A DNA stretch of 20,391 nt from Flavobacteriales bacterium. Its GTDB lineage: Bacteria; Bacteroidota; Bacteroidia; NS11-12g; UBA955. Positions 8,222-16,131 of this stretch are shown here, in pieces (position 1 is the first letter of the stretch; each line of letters begins with the position of its first letter). Made by a program: the position numbers and the translations under genes. The stretch spans positions 1-20,391 of the forward strand of contig CANFVI010000012.1 of assembly GCA_947450405.1 (NCBI GenBank). Reading direction: 5' to 3'. The notes under the pieces were generated by a model. It did no database searches. It had not been told where the DNA came from and saw nothing but the letters and a program-made list of their open reading frames with translations.

Positions 8222-8240
8222 CACTTCATTTAGAATAATT

Positions 8241-9221
8241 ATGAGAGAAATTGCATTCCGTGAAGCACTTCGTGAAGCCATGCAAGAAGAAATGCGCGCC
8301 AACGATCGTGTATTCCTTTTGGGCGAAGAAGTTGCTGAATATAATGGTGCTTACAAAGTAAGCCAAGGTATGTTAGAAGAATTTGGCGAAAAACGTGTCA
8401 TCGATACTCCTATTGCTGAATTGGGTTTTGCAGGTATTGCTGTTGGTGCAGCAATGAATGGACTACGTCCAATTTGCGAATTCATGACATTTAACTTTTC
8501 ATTGGTTGCAATTGACCAAGTAATTAACTCTGCTGCTAAAATCAACAGCATGAGCGATGGACAATTTTTATGTCCAATCGTTTTCCGTGGTCCTACAGGA
8601 AGCGCAGGTCAGTTGGCTCAACAGCACTCTCAAAACTTTGAAAATTGGTATGCCAATACTCCAGGTTTAAAAGTGGTTGTTCCAAGTAATCCTGCTGATG
8701 CAAAAGGTTTATTGAAAAGTGCAATTCGCGATGAAAATCCTGTAATTTTCATGGAAAGCGAACAAATGTACGGATTCAAAGGAATGGTTCCTGAAGGGGA
8801 ATATACCATTCCAATTGGTGTTGCAAATGTTGTTAAAGAAGGAACAGATGTTACCATTGTGAGCTTTGGTAAAATGATGTTACGTTGCTATGATGCAGTT
8901 GCTGCACTTGAAGCCGAAGGAATCAATGTTGAATTGATCGATTTGCGCACAGTGCGCCCAATTGATTATGATACAGTAATCACTTCAGTTAAAAAAACCA
9001 ACAGATTGGTAGTTGTTGAGGAGGCTTGGCCATTGGCAAGTATCAGCTCTGAAATTTCACATATCGTTCAACGTAGGGCATTTGATTATTTAGATGCACC
9101 TGTTCACAGGGTAACCAGTATGGATACCAATTTGCCATATGCACCAACATTTGTTGAAGCCTATTTGCCGAATGTTGAACGTATTGTAAAAGCAGTAAAA
9201 TCTGTTTTATACAAGTTATAA
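8241..9221 (+). CDS. pdhB: Pyruvate dehydrogenase E1 component, beta subunit
   Basis: A 326-residue transketolase-like E1 beta subunit. With the alpha subunit it forms the thiamine-diphosphate enzyme that decarboxylates pyruvate and passes the acetyl group to lipoyl-E2. Visible features are GEEVAEYNGAYKVSQGM (28-44), DTPIAELGFAGIAVGAA (55-71) with Glu60 as the thiamine-activating residue, and FRGPTGSAGQLAQQHSQ (115-131) with the conserved active-site His129. The C-terminal transketolase domain contains VEEAWPLASISSEI. The close match to pyruvate rather than branched-chain 2-oxoacid enzymes (for example GAYKVSQGML) favours pdhB, though a related 2-oxoacid substrate cannot be excluded. No alpha, E2 or E3 gene is adjacent, so this is a standalone subunit gene, as is common in this phylum. 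It ends before a strong terminator. Confidence 0.94.
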   Translation: MREIAFREALREAMQEEMRANDRVFLLGEEVAEYNGAYKVSQGMLEEFGEKRVIDTPIAELGFAGIAVGAAMNGLRPICEFMTFNFSLVAIDQVINSAAKINSMSDGQFLCPIVFRGPTGSAGQLAQQHSQNFENWYANTPGLKVVVPSNPADAKGLLKSAIRDENPVIFMESEQMYGFKGMVPEGEYTIPIGVANVVKEGTDVTIVSFGKMMLRCYDAVAALEAEGINVELIDLRTVRPIDYDTVITSVKKTNRLVVVEEAWPLASISSEISHIVQRRAFDYLDAPVHRVTSMDTNLPYAPTFVEAYLPNVERIVKAVKSVLYKL

Positions 9222-9243
9222 AATTATTCAATTAATCTCATAG

Positions 9244-9270
9244 AAAAGGCCTTGAAATTCAAGGCCTTTT
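9244..9270. terminator. Bidirectional intrinsic terminator between pdhB and selD
   Basis: AAAAGGCCTTGAA and TTCAAGGCCTTTT are perfect inverted repeats of 13 nt separated by one base, able to fold into a GGCC-containing stem with a small loop. On the plus strand the stem runs into five Ts; on the minus strand it runs into four Ts followed by C. It lies 22 nt after the pdhB stop and 51 nt after the selD stop, so it can serve both convergent genes. Confidence 0.88.
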
Positions 9271-9321
9271 TCGTTGTGTTTTATTTATTAATCTTTAATT
9301 AGTTAAATAGTATTTTAAGAA

Positions 9322-10350
9322 TTACCTAACAACAACACCTGAATTCACCAATCTGCCAACTTCATATAATGGCAAATTTTTGTTGTCAAATAAATGCTTC
9401 ACTTCCGATACAAATGCTTCACTCACAGTAAACAGTAATCCACCATTGGTTTGAGGATCTACAACCCAAGCAAACGCATCTTGATTGCTAATTTGAACTT
9501 CCTTTTCATATGCATTCCAATTTCTCATTGCATTGTCGGGCAATACAAAACTGGCAGCCAAAGCAATTGCTTCGGGCTCAAGAGGAACATTAACAAATTC
9601 AATTTCAGCGCCTAAATTCGATGATTTGCATATTTCCAATAAATGACCAATAAAACCAAATCCTGTGATGTCTGTCATTGCATTCACTCCTTTTATTTTA
9701 CCCAATTCATAACCAATGGCATTGTTCTGAGTTAACAATGTAAAAAGTGCCTCATTTTGTGCTGTTGTTGAAATATTGCGCTTATAAGCAGCCGCCAACA
9801 TACCAATGCCCAATGACTTCGTCATAAATACTACATCTCCAATTTTTGCACCTGCATTGGTTTTTAAATTATCAGCGTCAACCAACCCCGTAACACTCAA
9901 ACCAAAAATTGGCTCCTTGCCATCAATGCTATGTCCACCTGCAACAGGAACACCCAAATTCTTACACATATCTATCCCCCCCTTTAAAACTTCTCTACCC
10001 ATTTCAACAGGCAACAAATCTAAAGGCCAACTGAAAACAGCATTCGCCATAATTGGCTTCCCTCCCATTGCATAAATATCGCTCAACGCATTTGCCGCGG
10101 CCGCCATTCCAAAAACAGCCGGATCGTTCACCATGGGCGTAAAAAAATCTACCGTTTGCAACAAATACTTTCCATCACCTAAATCATATACAGAACAATC
10201 ATCATTCAAATGATTCCCTACCAACAAATTTGAAAATTTATCAATATCAACACTCAACCCACTTAACATTTCTGAAAGTACAGCCGGTTGAATTTTACAA
10301 CCACATCCGCTTCCTTTTGAAATGGAAGTAAGAATATTTTCTTGATTCAT
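9322..10350 (-). CDS. selD: Selenide, water dikinase (selenophosphate synthetase)
   Basis: A 342-residue enzyme that makes selenophosphate, the selenium donor for selenocysteine and for 2-selenouridine in tRNA, from selenide and ATP. The glycine-rich N-terminal active site SKGSGCGCKI (residues 11-20) carries Cys16 in the position of the catalytic Cys/Sec and Lys19 as the essential lysine, so this is the cysteine form and needs no UGA decoding. Metal/ATP-binding aspartates appear in HLNDDCSV (Asp51), QTVDFF (Asp68) and NALSDIYAMGGKP (Asp91), and VAGGHSIDGKEP lies at 137-148. Both AIRS-type domains are complete. It is divergent from the DUF3108 gene and convergent with pdhB. No selenium-using gene (selA, selB, selU/mnmH) is in the window. 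A seven-G run (coding strand; 9976-9982) lies in the Lys-Gly-Gly codons. Confidence 0.96.
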   Translation of the reverse strand: MNQENILTSISKGSGCGCKIQPAVLSEMLSGLSVDIDKFSNLLVGNHLNDDCSVYDLGDGKYLLQTVDFFTPMVNDPAVFGMAAAANALSDIYAMGGKPIMANAVFSWPLDLLPVEMGREVLKGGIDMCKNLGVPVAGGHSIDGKEPIFGLSVTGLVDADNLKTNAGAKIGDVVFMTKSLGIGMLAAAYKRNISTTAQNEALFTLLTQNNAIGYELGKIKGVNAMTDITGFGFIGHLLEICKSSNLGAEIEFVNVPLEPEAIALAASFVLPDNAMRNWNAYEKEVQISNQDAFAWVVDPQTNGGLLFTVSEAFVSEVKHLFDNKNLPLYEVGRLVNSGVVVR

Positions 10351-10362
10351 ATTTGCAAATAT
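10349..10362. repeat. 14-nt perfect palindrome over the selD start codon
   Basis: ATATTTGCAAATAT is a perfect palindrome that includes two bases of the selD ATG. It also contains, on each strand, ATATTTG, one mismatch away from the TAnnTTTG promoter box. It could be an operator or the core of the divergent selD/DUF3108 promoter region, but one or two such AT-rich palindromes are expected by chance in 20 kb. Confidence 0.25.
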
Positions 10363-10450
10363 CGCAACAATTAAAAGAATTGGTCCATCATTTTGGGGGA
10401 TGATTGAAAAAATAGTGTATTACGGACTATACAACCTAAAAAATTAAACC

Positions 10451-11263
10451 ATGAAAAATCGAGTTACTTTTTACATCAGCGCGTTCGCCATCTCTCTTTT
10501 AAGCATTGTTTTATTTTCAATGAAATCAGCTGAAAAAGTAGACAACAACGATAGAATTGTTATAAACACTGCCTACCAACCTGGTGAAGTATTAAATTAT
10601 AGAATTCACTACGGAATTATCAATGCAGGTTTGTGCAACATGACAGTTTCAGAACCTTTAACAATAAATAACAAATCTGCTTACAATTTAAAGGTAGAAG
10701 GCGAAACTGTAAAATCATTTGACTGGGCTTACAAAGTGCGCGATAAATTTGAAAGCTGGGTTGACGTGAATTCACATGCACCTATTCGCTATGCGAAAAC
10801 TGTTCGTGAAAACAACTACTTTAACCAAGATATTGCAATTTATAACCATTCCGACAAATGGTTGAAAAACAAACAAGGACAGATTGCGATTCCACAATAT
10901 ACCCAAGACATTGCCTCTGCAATTTATTACATGCGCACTTTGAATTATGCAGATGCAAAAATTGGAGCTACTTACCCAATTGATGTTTATCTCGACAACA
11001 AAATCTATAATTTAAACGTAAAATATGTAGGCAAAGAGGTAATTAAGTCTGATATTGGGAAGGTGAGATGTTTTAAAATCAAACCTCAATTGGTTGTTGA
11101 TAGGGTTTTCAAATCTACCGATGCAATGACTGTTTGGGTTACCGACGATGAAAACAAAGTGCCTGTTAGAATTCAAACTGAAATCAGGGTTGGTTCATTG
11201 AAAGTTGACTTGGTAAAATACCAAAACCTTAAAAATCCAATGACCAGTTTGGTTGCAAAATAA
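10451..11263 (+). CDS. DUF3108-type exported protein of unknown function
   Basis: A 270-residue protein with an N-terminal hydrophobic segment (residues 5-24) after a basic start, read as a signal peptide or membrane anchor. The rest is soluble and beta-rich. YQPGEVLNYRIHYGIINAGLCNMTV (about 42-66), the RDKFESWVD stretch and the C-terminal ...VPVRIQTEIRVGSLKVDLVKY match what I know of DUF3108 proteins, which are envelope-located and uncharacterised. The A-rich AAAAAATTAAACC before the ATG is typical of Bacteroidota ribosome loading without a Shine-Dalgarno. It is divergent from selD with 100 bp between. Its TAA is directly followed, with no spacer, by the complement of the murF-alr stop codon, so any transcript end must lie inside murF-alr antisense sequence. 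Confidence 0.8.
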   Translation: MKNRVTFYISAFAISLLSIVLFSMKSAEKVDNNDRIVINTAYQPGEVLNYRIHYGIINAGLCNMTVSEPLTINNKSAYNLKVEGETVKSFDWAYKVRDKFESWVDVNSHAPIRYAKTVRENNYFNQDIAIYNHSDKWLKNKQGQIAIPQYTQDIASAIYYMRTLNYADAKIGATYPIDVYLDNKIYNLNVKYVGKEVIKSDIGKVRCFKIKPQLVVDRVFKSTDAMTVWVTDDENKVPVRIQTEIRVGSLKVDLVKYQNLKNPMTSLVAK

Positions 11264-13726
11264 TTAATTTTCACCAAGATAAATTCTTGGAACGCGTTGA
11301 GAAATATTTGTTAATATTTCATAAGAAATTGTCCCGCCTCGGTGGGACATTTCATTTATTGACAAGTTTTTACCAAAAATCTCAACCACATCTCCCTCTT
11401 GGCAATCAATTCCTGTAACATCTATCATGGCCATGTCCATGCAGATATTGCCAACAAATGGAGCAAAAATTCCATTTATCAAAACCCCGCCCACTTTTTT
11501 ACCATAACGTCGCGACAAACCATCGGCGTAGCCCATGGCAATGGTTGCAATATTTCTTTCTGAGGGATCTGGGTCGTGTTGGCCATATCCTATTCCCTCA
11601 AAAGGCAAAACGGTATGAATCTGGGTAATGGTTGAAGACAATGTAGCCACAGTTTGTAAATCCATATTTTCAGAACCGTCTGGCATCAACCCATATAGTC
11701 CAATACCCAATCGAACCATATCCGACTGCAAATGAGAAAAACGCTGTATTCCTCCGGTATTGCTAATATGTTTGATAACAGCATAACCCAAAATTGATTC
11801 AATTTCGGCAACTGTTTCATAATAAAGTTTGGCCTGTGTTTCGGTAAATGAGTCTTTCGAAGCATCTTCAGATACGGCCAAATGGGTAAATACGCTTTTA
11901 ACTTTAATATTTCCTGGAATGAGCTTCACGGAATCAAGAATCTCGGTTGTGCCAAATCCCAAGCGATGCATGCCGGTATCAATTTCCAAATGAATTTCAC
12001 CATGAGCATTTCCCAATAAATTCATATACTCACTCAAATTTGCAGCGCTGTAAACTACAGGTTCTAAATGATATTGATTCAATAAATCCATGGTTTGAGC
12101 ATCGGTATTCATGACCATAATTGGCACTTTTATACCCGCTTCCCTCAAAAGAACACCTTCATCGGCAAAGGCTACACCCAAATAATCGGCTCCCAAATCT
12201 TGTAACGTTTTAGAAACTTCAAATGTTCCGCTTCCATAACCAAACGCTTTCACCATGCACATCATTTTGGTGCCTGAAGAAATTTTGTGTTTGAAATATC
12301 TAAAGTTATGTTTGATTGCATCCAAATCAATTTCTAAACTGGTTTTATGCAAACGTTCTTTCAAATGCTCGACTACTTGTTCTAATTGGTATTTCCTAGC
12401 GCCTTTAACCAAAATGGCGGCATTTGAAATCAAATTCAAACATCCACTTTGTATCAATGACGATGTATTGAAAAAGTGTAAAACATTAAACTTATTTAAA
12501 AAAACAGGAGGCTCAGATCCCAAATAAATGATAGAATCTATATGTTTACTTTCAAGTAATTGTGATATTTTCTGTTGTTCTAATTGAACATTATTTGTAA
12601 CTTGTTCCATTTCAGAAACAATCAACTTCAAAGGCAAATTAGGCTGTTGTCGTTGAATTACATCAAGGGCAATTGCCAAACTTTCAAAATCATTCGAATA
12701 GCTATCGTTTAATAATACATTTCCCCTTCGGCCTTTTTCAATGGTTAAACGGTTATTTACTGGCTTTAATTGTTTAAATAACCCAAGATGCTTTTCATCC
12801 CAACGCTCAAAAGCAAATAAAACGCAAAAACACGTCATTGTATTTGCAAGTGATGCTTCATCAATAAATGGAATTTCTATAACATGCTCCGTTCCCCTAT
12901 TTTGAAATTGAATTTTCTGTCCCAAATTGGTTCGTTCAACGTTGAGCAGCCTAAATGTGGCGCCATCATTAAAACCCCAACTGATTATTTTGGTTAAAGG
13001 TTGGTTCTTTTTGAGGGACAAAAGTTCGGTTTGTAATGCTTCAATATCTTTTGGAACAACAATAACATCGGCATTTTTGCAAAGTTTGATTTTTTCTTGT
13101 GCCTTATGTTTTCGGTTTTCAAATCCTGCATCATGTGGCGACCCCAAATGGGTAATCACTGTCAATGAAGGTTGTATTATATTCCACAGCGCATCCATTT
13201 CACCATGCTGAGAAATACCCGCTTCGAAAATTCCCAATTCATGCGATTTTTCTAATGCCAACATTGAAACGGCAACTCCCAATTGGCTATTAAAACTTCT
13301 TGGGCTTTTATAAATTTTAAAATCGCGACTAAGTAATTCACTTAACCATTCTTTCACCACAGTTTTACCGTTGCTGCCGGTAATTCCAACAATGGGAATA
13401 TAAAATTGCTTTCGATGGTTTGCGGCCAATGTTTGCAATCCTTGAATAGGATTTGGAACTTTTAGAAAAATTGCATCCGTTAAATACTCAACGGGAATCT
13501 GATATTCATTTTCTACCAAAAAAACACGAATGCCCTTTTCATATGCCAATTGCACAAAATCATGTCCGTCGCGCAATTGTCCCTTAAGAGCAACAAACAT
13601 ACTTTCAGCATGAAATGTAATTTTTCTTGTATCGTAAACAATATCTGTAATGACTACATTTTCAGCGAATTCACCAAATTCACTGGCGTTCAAAATTGAT
13701 TTGATATCACTTACAGAATACTTCAA
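11264..13726 (-). CDS. Bifunctional MurF (UDP-MurNAc-tripeptide:D-Ala-D-Ala ligase) / alanine racemase
   Basis: An 820-residue fusion of two peptidoglycan enzymes, known in Bacteroidota. Residues 1-455 form a Mur ligase: the ATP loop GITGSNGKT is at 114-122 (Lys121), FEAGISQHGEMD at 167-178, NDSYSNDFES at 340-349 in the place of the MurF DxYNANP motif, and KGARKYQLEQVV at 441-452. Residues 460-820 form a fold-type III PLP racemase: MVKAFGYGSG at 491-500 with Lys493 as the PLP lysine, IGYGQ with Tyr714 as the opposing base, and the substrate-side VGNICMDMAMIDV (758-770). Together they would make D-alanine and attach D-Ala-D-Ala to the cell-wall precursor. The start is TTG: the preceding triplet is the TAA of the upstream nucleotidyltransferase in the same frame, and the next ATG would delete 42 residues of the N-domain. 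Confidence 0.93.
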   Translation of the reverse strand: MKYSVSDIKSILNASEFGEFAENVVITDIVYDTRKITFHAESMFVALKGQLRDGHDFVQLAYEKGIRVFLVENEYQIPVEYLTDAIFLKVPNPIQGLQTLAANHRKQFYIPIVGITGSNGKTVVKEWLSELLSRDFKIYKSPRSFNSQLGVAVSMLALEKSHELGIFEAGISQHGEMDALWNIIQPSLTVITHLGSPHDAGFENRKHKAQEKIKLCKNADVIVVPKDIEALQTELLSLKKNQPLTKIISWGFNDGATFRLLNVERTNLGQKIQFQNRGTEHVIEIPFIDEASLANTMTCFCVLFAFERWDEKHLGLFKQLKPVNNRLTIEKGRRGNVLLNDSYSNDFESLAIALDVIQRQQPNLPLKLIVSEMEQVTNNVQLEQQKISQLLESKHIDSIIYLGSEPPVFLNKFNVLHFFNTSSLIQSGCLNLISNAAILVKGARKYQLEQVVEHLKERLHKTSLEIDLDAIKHNFRYFKHKISSGTKMMCMVKAFGYGSGTFEVSKTLQDLGADYLGVAFADEGVLLREAGIKVPIMVMNTDAQTMDLLNQYHLEPVVYSAANLSEYMNLLGNAHGEIHLEIDTGMHRLGFGTTEILDSVKLIPGNIKVKSVFTHLAVSEDASKDSFTETQAKLYYETVAEIESILGYAVIKHISNTGGIQRFSHLQSDMVRLGIGLYGLMPDGSENMDLQTVATLSSTITQIHTVLPFEGIGYGQHDPDPSERNIATIAMGYADGLSRRYGKKVGGVLINGIFAPFVGNICMDMAMIDVTGIDCQEGDVVEIFGKNLSINEMSHRGGTISYEILTNISQRVPRIYLGEN
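11274..11348. other. Three closely spaced hairpin-capable inverted repeats downstream of the DUF3108 gene
   Basis: Within the last codons of murF-alr (antisense to it) are CCAAGA/TCTTGG (11274-11290, 5-nt loop), GAAATATT/AATATTTC (11301-11320, 4-nt loop) and GTCCCGCC/GGTGGGAC (11331-11348, one G-T pair, very short loop). None is followed by a clear T-run in the plus direction. They may fold in the 3' end of a DUF3108 transcript that has no space of its own for a terminator, or may simply reflect coding constraint. Confidence 0.25.
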
Positions 13727-14728
13727 TTAACTATCTCTTAAATTAATTTCGGCGCTATCACCAATATTCAAACTATGCACTGCACCAACTAGAGACGCAT
13801 CACTTCCAATCAGTGAATTTTCGATAATGGCGTTTTGCAATGAAGCATTAGGTCCAATAATACTGTTTTTTACAATAGATCGGCTAATAAAAGCACCATC
13901 GCCAATACTCACATCTGGACCTATAATGCTGTTTTCAATTTTGGCGGTTAAAGAAATATGAACCGGCGGAACAATAATATTTCCCAACTTTGTTAAATGC
14001 TGAAAATCTTGATTTTCAATACGCTTCAACAAATTTTTATTGGTTTGAAGAATTACATCTTTCTTACCGCAGTCAAACCATGTAGAAACTGAAAATGTTT
14101 GCATTGATGCACCTTTATCAAGCATACATTGCAAAGCATCTGTTAAATAATATTCATTGTTGGTTCTGATTTCATTTTGAATTAAATAATCCAAACATTC
14201 TATAAGTAAATTCGTTTCTTTAATGTAGTATAATCCAACCAAAGCAAGATTTGAATGAGGGATTTTCGGCTTTTCTATGAGTTTTGCTATTTGACCATTG
14301 CTATTTAATTCTGCAACACCAAACTGACGAGGATCATCTACCTTTTTAACACCCAAACTACTCACTCCAGCTTCCATAACCGCTTTCAAATTGGCTTCAA
14401 ATATGGTATCGCCGAGTACAATAAAAACGGGCTCATTCGGATTAACAACTTCGCGTGCCAACCATACCGCATGACCAATTCCACGACCAACTGTTTGAAT
14501 TACAAAAGTCAATTTAACTTGAGAATAATTCTCAGTTAAATACTGCTCAATCCTATCTCCTAAATAACCAATAATAAAAACAAAGTCATCAATTCCTGCT
14601 TCAACCAAGTTGTCCATGATATGGCCAAGAATTGGTTTTCCAGCAACTGGAATCAAAGACTTGGGTTGGGTTTGCGTGTGAGGCTTCAAACGACTCCCAA
14701 TACCGGCAACAGGAATAATGGCTCTCAT
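13727..14728 (-). CDS. Sugar-1-phosphate nucleotidyltransferase with left-handed beta-helix tail
   Basis: A 333-residue enzyme of the NTP_transferase family, which joins a sugar-1-phosphate to a nucleoside triphosphate. The N-terminal signature is IPVAGIGSRLKPHTQTQPKS (residues 5-24); VLGDTIF at 104-110 supplies the metal-binding Asp107, and IEKPK is at 151-155. From about residue 253 onward hexapeptide-type repeats (IGPDVSIGDGAFI, IGPNASL, IGSDASL) form a short left-handed beta helix, as in GlmU-like and long thymidylyltransferase-like members. The sugar and nucleotide are not determinable by eye; dTDP-glucose or GDP-mannose type products are possible. I chose ATG 14728 over a TTG three codons upstream because the family motif starts right at MRAIIPVAG. 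It follows tilS by 40 nt and directly abuts murF-alr. Confidence 0.9.
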   Translation of the reverse strand: MRAIIPVAGIGSRLKPHTQTQPKSLIPVAGKPILGHIMDNLVEAGIDDFVFIIGYLGDRIEQYLTENYSQVKLTFVIQTVGRGIGHAVWLAREVVNPNEPVFIVLGDTIFEANLKAVMEAGVSSLGVKKVDDPRQFGVAELNSNGQIAKLIEKPKIPHSNLALVGLYYIKETNLLIECLDYLIQNEIRTNNEYYLTDALQCMLDKGASMQTFSVSTWFDCGKKDVILQTNKNLLKRIENQDFQHLTKLGNIIVPPVHISLTAKIENSIIGPDVSIGDGAFISRSIVKNSIIGPNASLQNAIIENSLIGSDASLVGAVHSLNIGDSAEINLRDS

Positions 14729-14734
14729 AAAAGA

Positions 14735-14742
14735 CAAATTTA
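14735..14742 (-). promoter_or_regulatory. Putative -7 promoter element (TAAATTTG) before the nucleotidyltransferase
   Basis: An exact TAnnTTTG match on the minus strand, in the 40-nt gap after tilS, ending 6 nt before the ATG at 14728. If active it would give an almost leaderless transcript for the nucleotidyltransferase and murF-alr, separate from tilS. No -33 TTTG is seen at normal spacing, and exact matches to so short a pattern occur by chance in AT-rich DNA. Confidence 0.35.
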
Positions 14743-14768
14743 AGTGAAATTATTTGATAAAAGGGATA

Positions 14769-16106
14769 TCAATTCAATGTATCCCAAGAAATTTTAATTG
14801 CCGTTTGTGAATCCCCCAATAAAAAATGCGCGCTCCGCTTTAATCCCAATATTGCATAAATTTGATCGTTCGAAAACAATACCGGAAAATCATTTTTAAG
14901 ATGGTTGTCTATTTTGTTGTCAATAAAAATATCACTCAACTTTTTAGAGCCTTGCATGCCCAATGGCTGAATTCTATCACCCAATTTCCAAGATCTCAAA
15001 GCCAATTTGTCATTGATAATAATAGGATCAAAATAAAAACAATTGGGTTCAGTGTAGTCCACCTGACTCCTCTGTATTTCAACCATTTTTATTTGAATCT
15101 TGCCAAAAAAAACAACTTCATTCATCCGTATTTCAACTTCATCTAAATCAATTATGTTGCGATGTTTCAATGTCAAACCATTTCTATTTTGGTATACAAC
15201 AAACTCCTGTCCAATCCAATGACTTCCAATTCTGATAGGTTTATTTAATATTTCATCAACTTGGGCATTGTGAAAACCCAATTCCAGAAATTTATTTCTC
15301 AATCCCAAATGATTCTCTTTATTTGAATAAAACTCAGTGGAAATTCCAATTTCCTCCAATTTAACACCACTTGAATCAAATAATTCGAAAACTTGATGCT
15401 CCCAATTTAACTGAAAATTAGATAAATTAAGTTTCGATTCGGCCCTAGTTAAACTACTTATGTTTTGAAAATCTTTGGCCACCGTAGCATATTCATTTTT
15501 AAGATCAGGAATGAGTAAATGTCGAATCTTATTTCTTAAATATTTGGTACTTGCATTGCTACTATCATCTCTATAATTCACTGCATTTTGCAATGCAAAT
15601 TCATGAATAAGTTCTCGAGGGATTTCCAAAAATGGACGAATGATATTGCCCCTTTGTAAAGGAATTCCTTGCCAAGCAGCATGTAACTGATTTCTCAACA
15701 AATAGATAAAAAAGTTCTCGAGTTCATCATCTTGATGGTGTGCTGTTGCTATATATCTCGCATTTTGTCCCTCAAGAATTTCTTGAAAAAAACCATACCG
15801 AATTTGCCTAGCAGCCATTTGAATTGACATGTTATTTTCTTTGGCATACTTTTCTGTATCAACATGCTTTACAAAACAAGGAATTGACATTTCATTGCAT
15901 GTTTGTACAACCAAATGGGTATCCCCATCACTTTCAGAACCACGCAATCCAAAGTTCAAATGTGCTACAATACATGGTAAATTTAACTCTTTAAAAACAT
16001 GTAATAAAACCATTGAATCTACACCCCCACTAACGGCTAAAACTGTCAATTGTCGCTCCAATTGCCAATCTTGTAGATTCATCAATGCTTTAATAGAATT
16101 TAACAC
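14769..16106 (-). CDS. tilS: tRNA(Ile)-lysidine synthase
   Basis: A 445-residue N-type ATP pyrophosphatase that attaches lysine to C34 of the CAU-anticodon tRNA-Ile, making it read AUA. The PP-loop SGGVDS is at residues 26-31, followed by HLNFGLRGSESDGD (50-63) and the ATAHHQDDELENFF block (about 120-133) typical of TilS. KYLRNKIRHLLIP marks the end of the catalytic domain, and the C-terminal TilS domain has LRSWKLGDRIQPLGMQGSKKLSDIF. The start is taken as GTG at 16106, because a TAA triplet lies directly upstream in frame and because it gives the usual 25-30 residues before the PP-loop. An ATG eight codons inside (16082) is the alternative. Only 25 bp separate it from the divergent OstA-like gene, so the two promoters must overlap the coding ends. 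Confidence 0.96.
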   Translation of the reverse strand: MLNSIKALMNLQDWQLERQLTVLAVSGGVDSMVLLHVFKELNLPCIVAHLNFGLRGSESDGDTHLVVQTCNEMSIPCFVKHVDTEKYAKENNMSIQMAARQIRYGFFQEILEGQNARYIATAHHQDDELENFFIYLLRNQLHAAWQGIPLQRGNIIRPFLEIPRELIHEFALQNAVNYRDDSSNASTKYLRNKIRHLLIPDLKNEYATVAKDFQNISSLTRAESKLNLSNFQLNWEHQVFELFDSSGVKLEEIGISTEFYSNKENHLGLRNKFLELGFHNAQVDEILNKPIRIGSHWIGQEFVVYQNRNGLTLKHRNIIDLDEVEIRMNEVVFFGKIQIKMVEIQRSQVDYTEPNCFYFDPIIINDKLALRSWKLGDRIQPLGMQGSKKLSDIFIDNKIDNHLKNDFPVLFSNDQIYAILGLKRSAHFLLGDSQTAIKISWDTLN

Positions 16107-16131
16107 TTAATTTGCAGAAGTTTTTCGAAAC

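Noticed and set aside
13727..13729. Nucleotidyltransferase and MurF-Alr as one continuous gene
   Set aside because: A clear TAA separates them and each half ends or begins at a normal domain boundary, so they are annotated as two genes; readthrough is kept only as a hypothesis.
14729..14737. TTG at 14737 as start of the nucleotidyltransferase
   Set aside because: The ATG three codons downstream directly precedes the family's conserved N-terminal strand, and the TTG overlaps a TAnnTTTG box.
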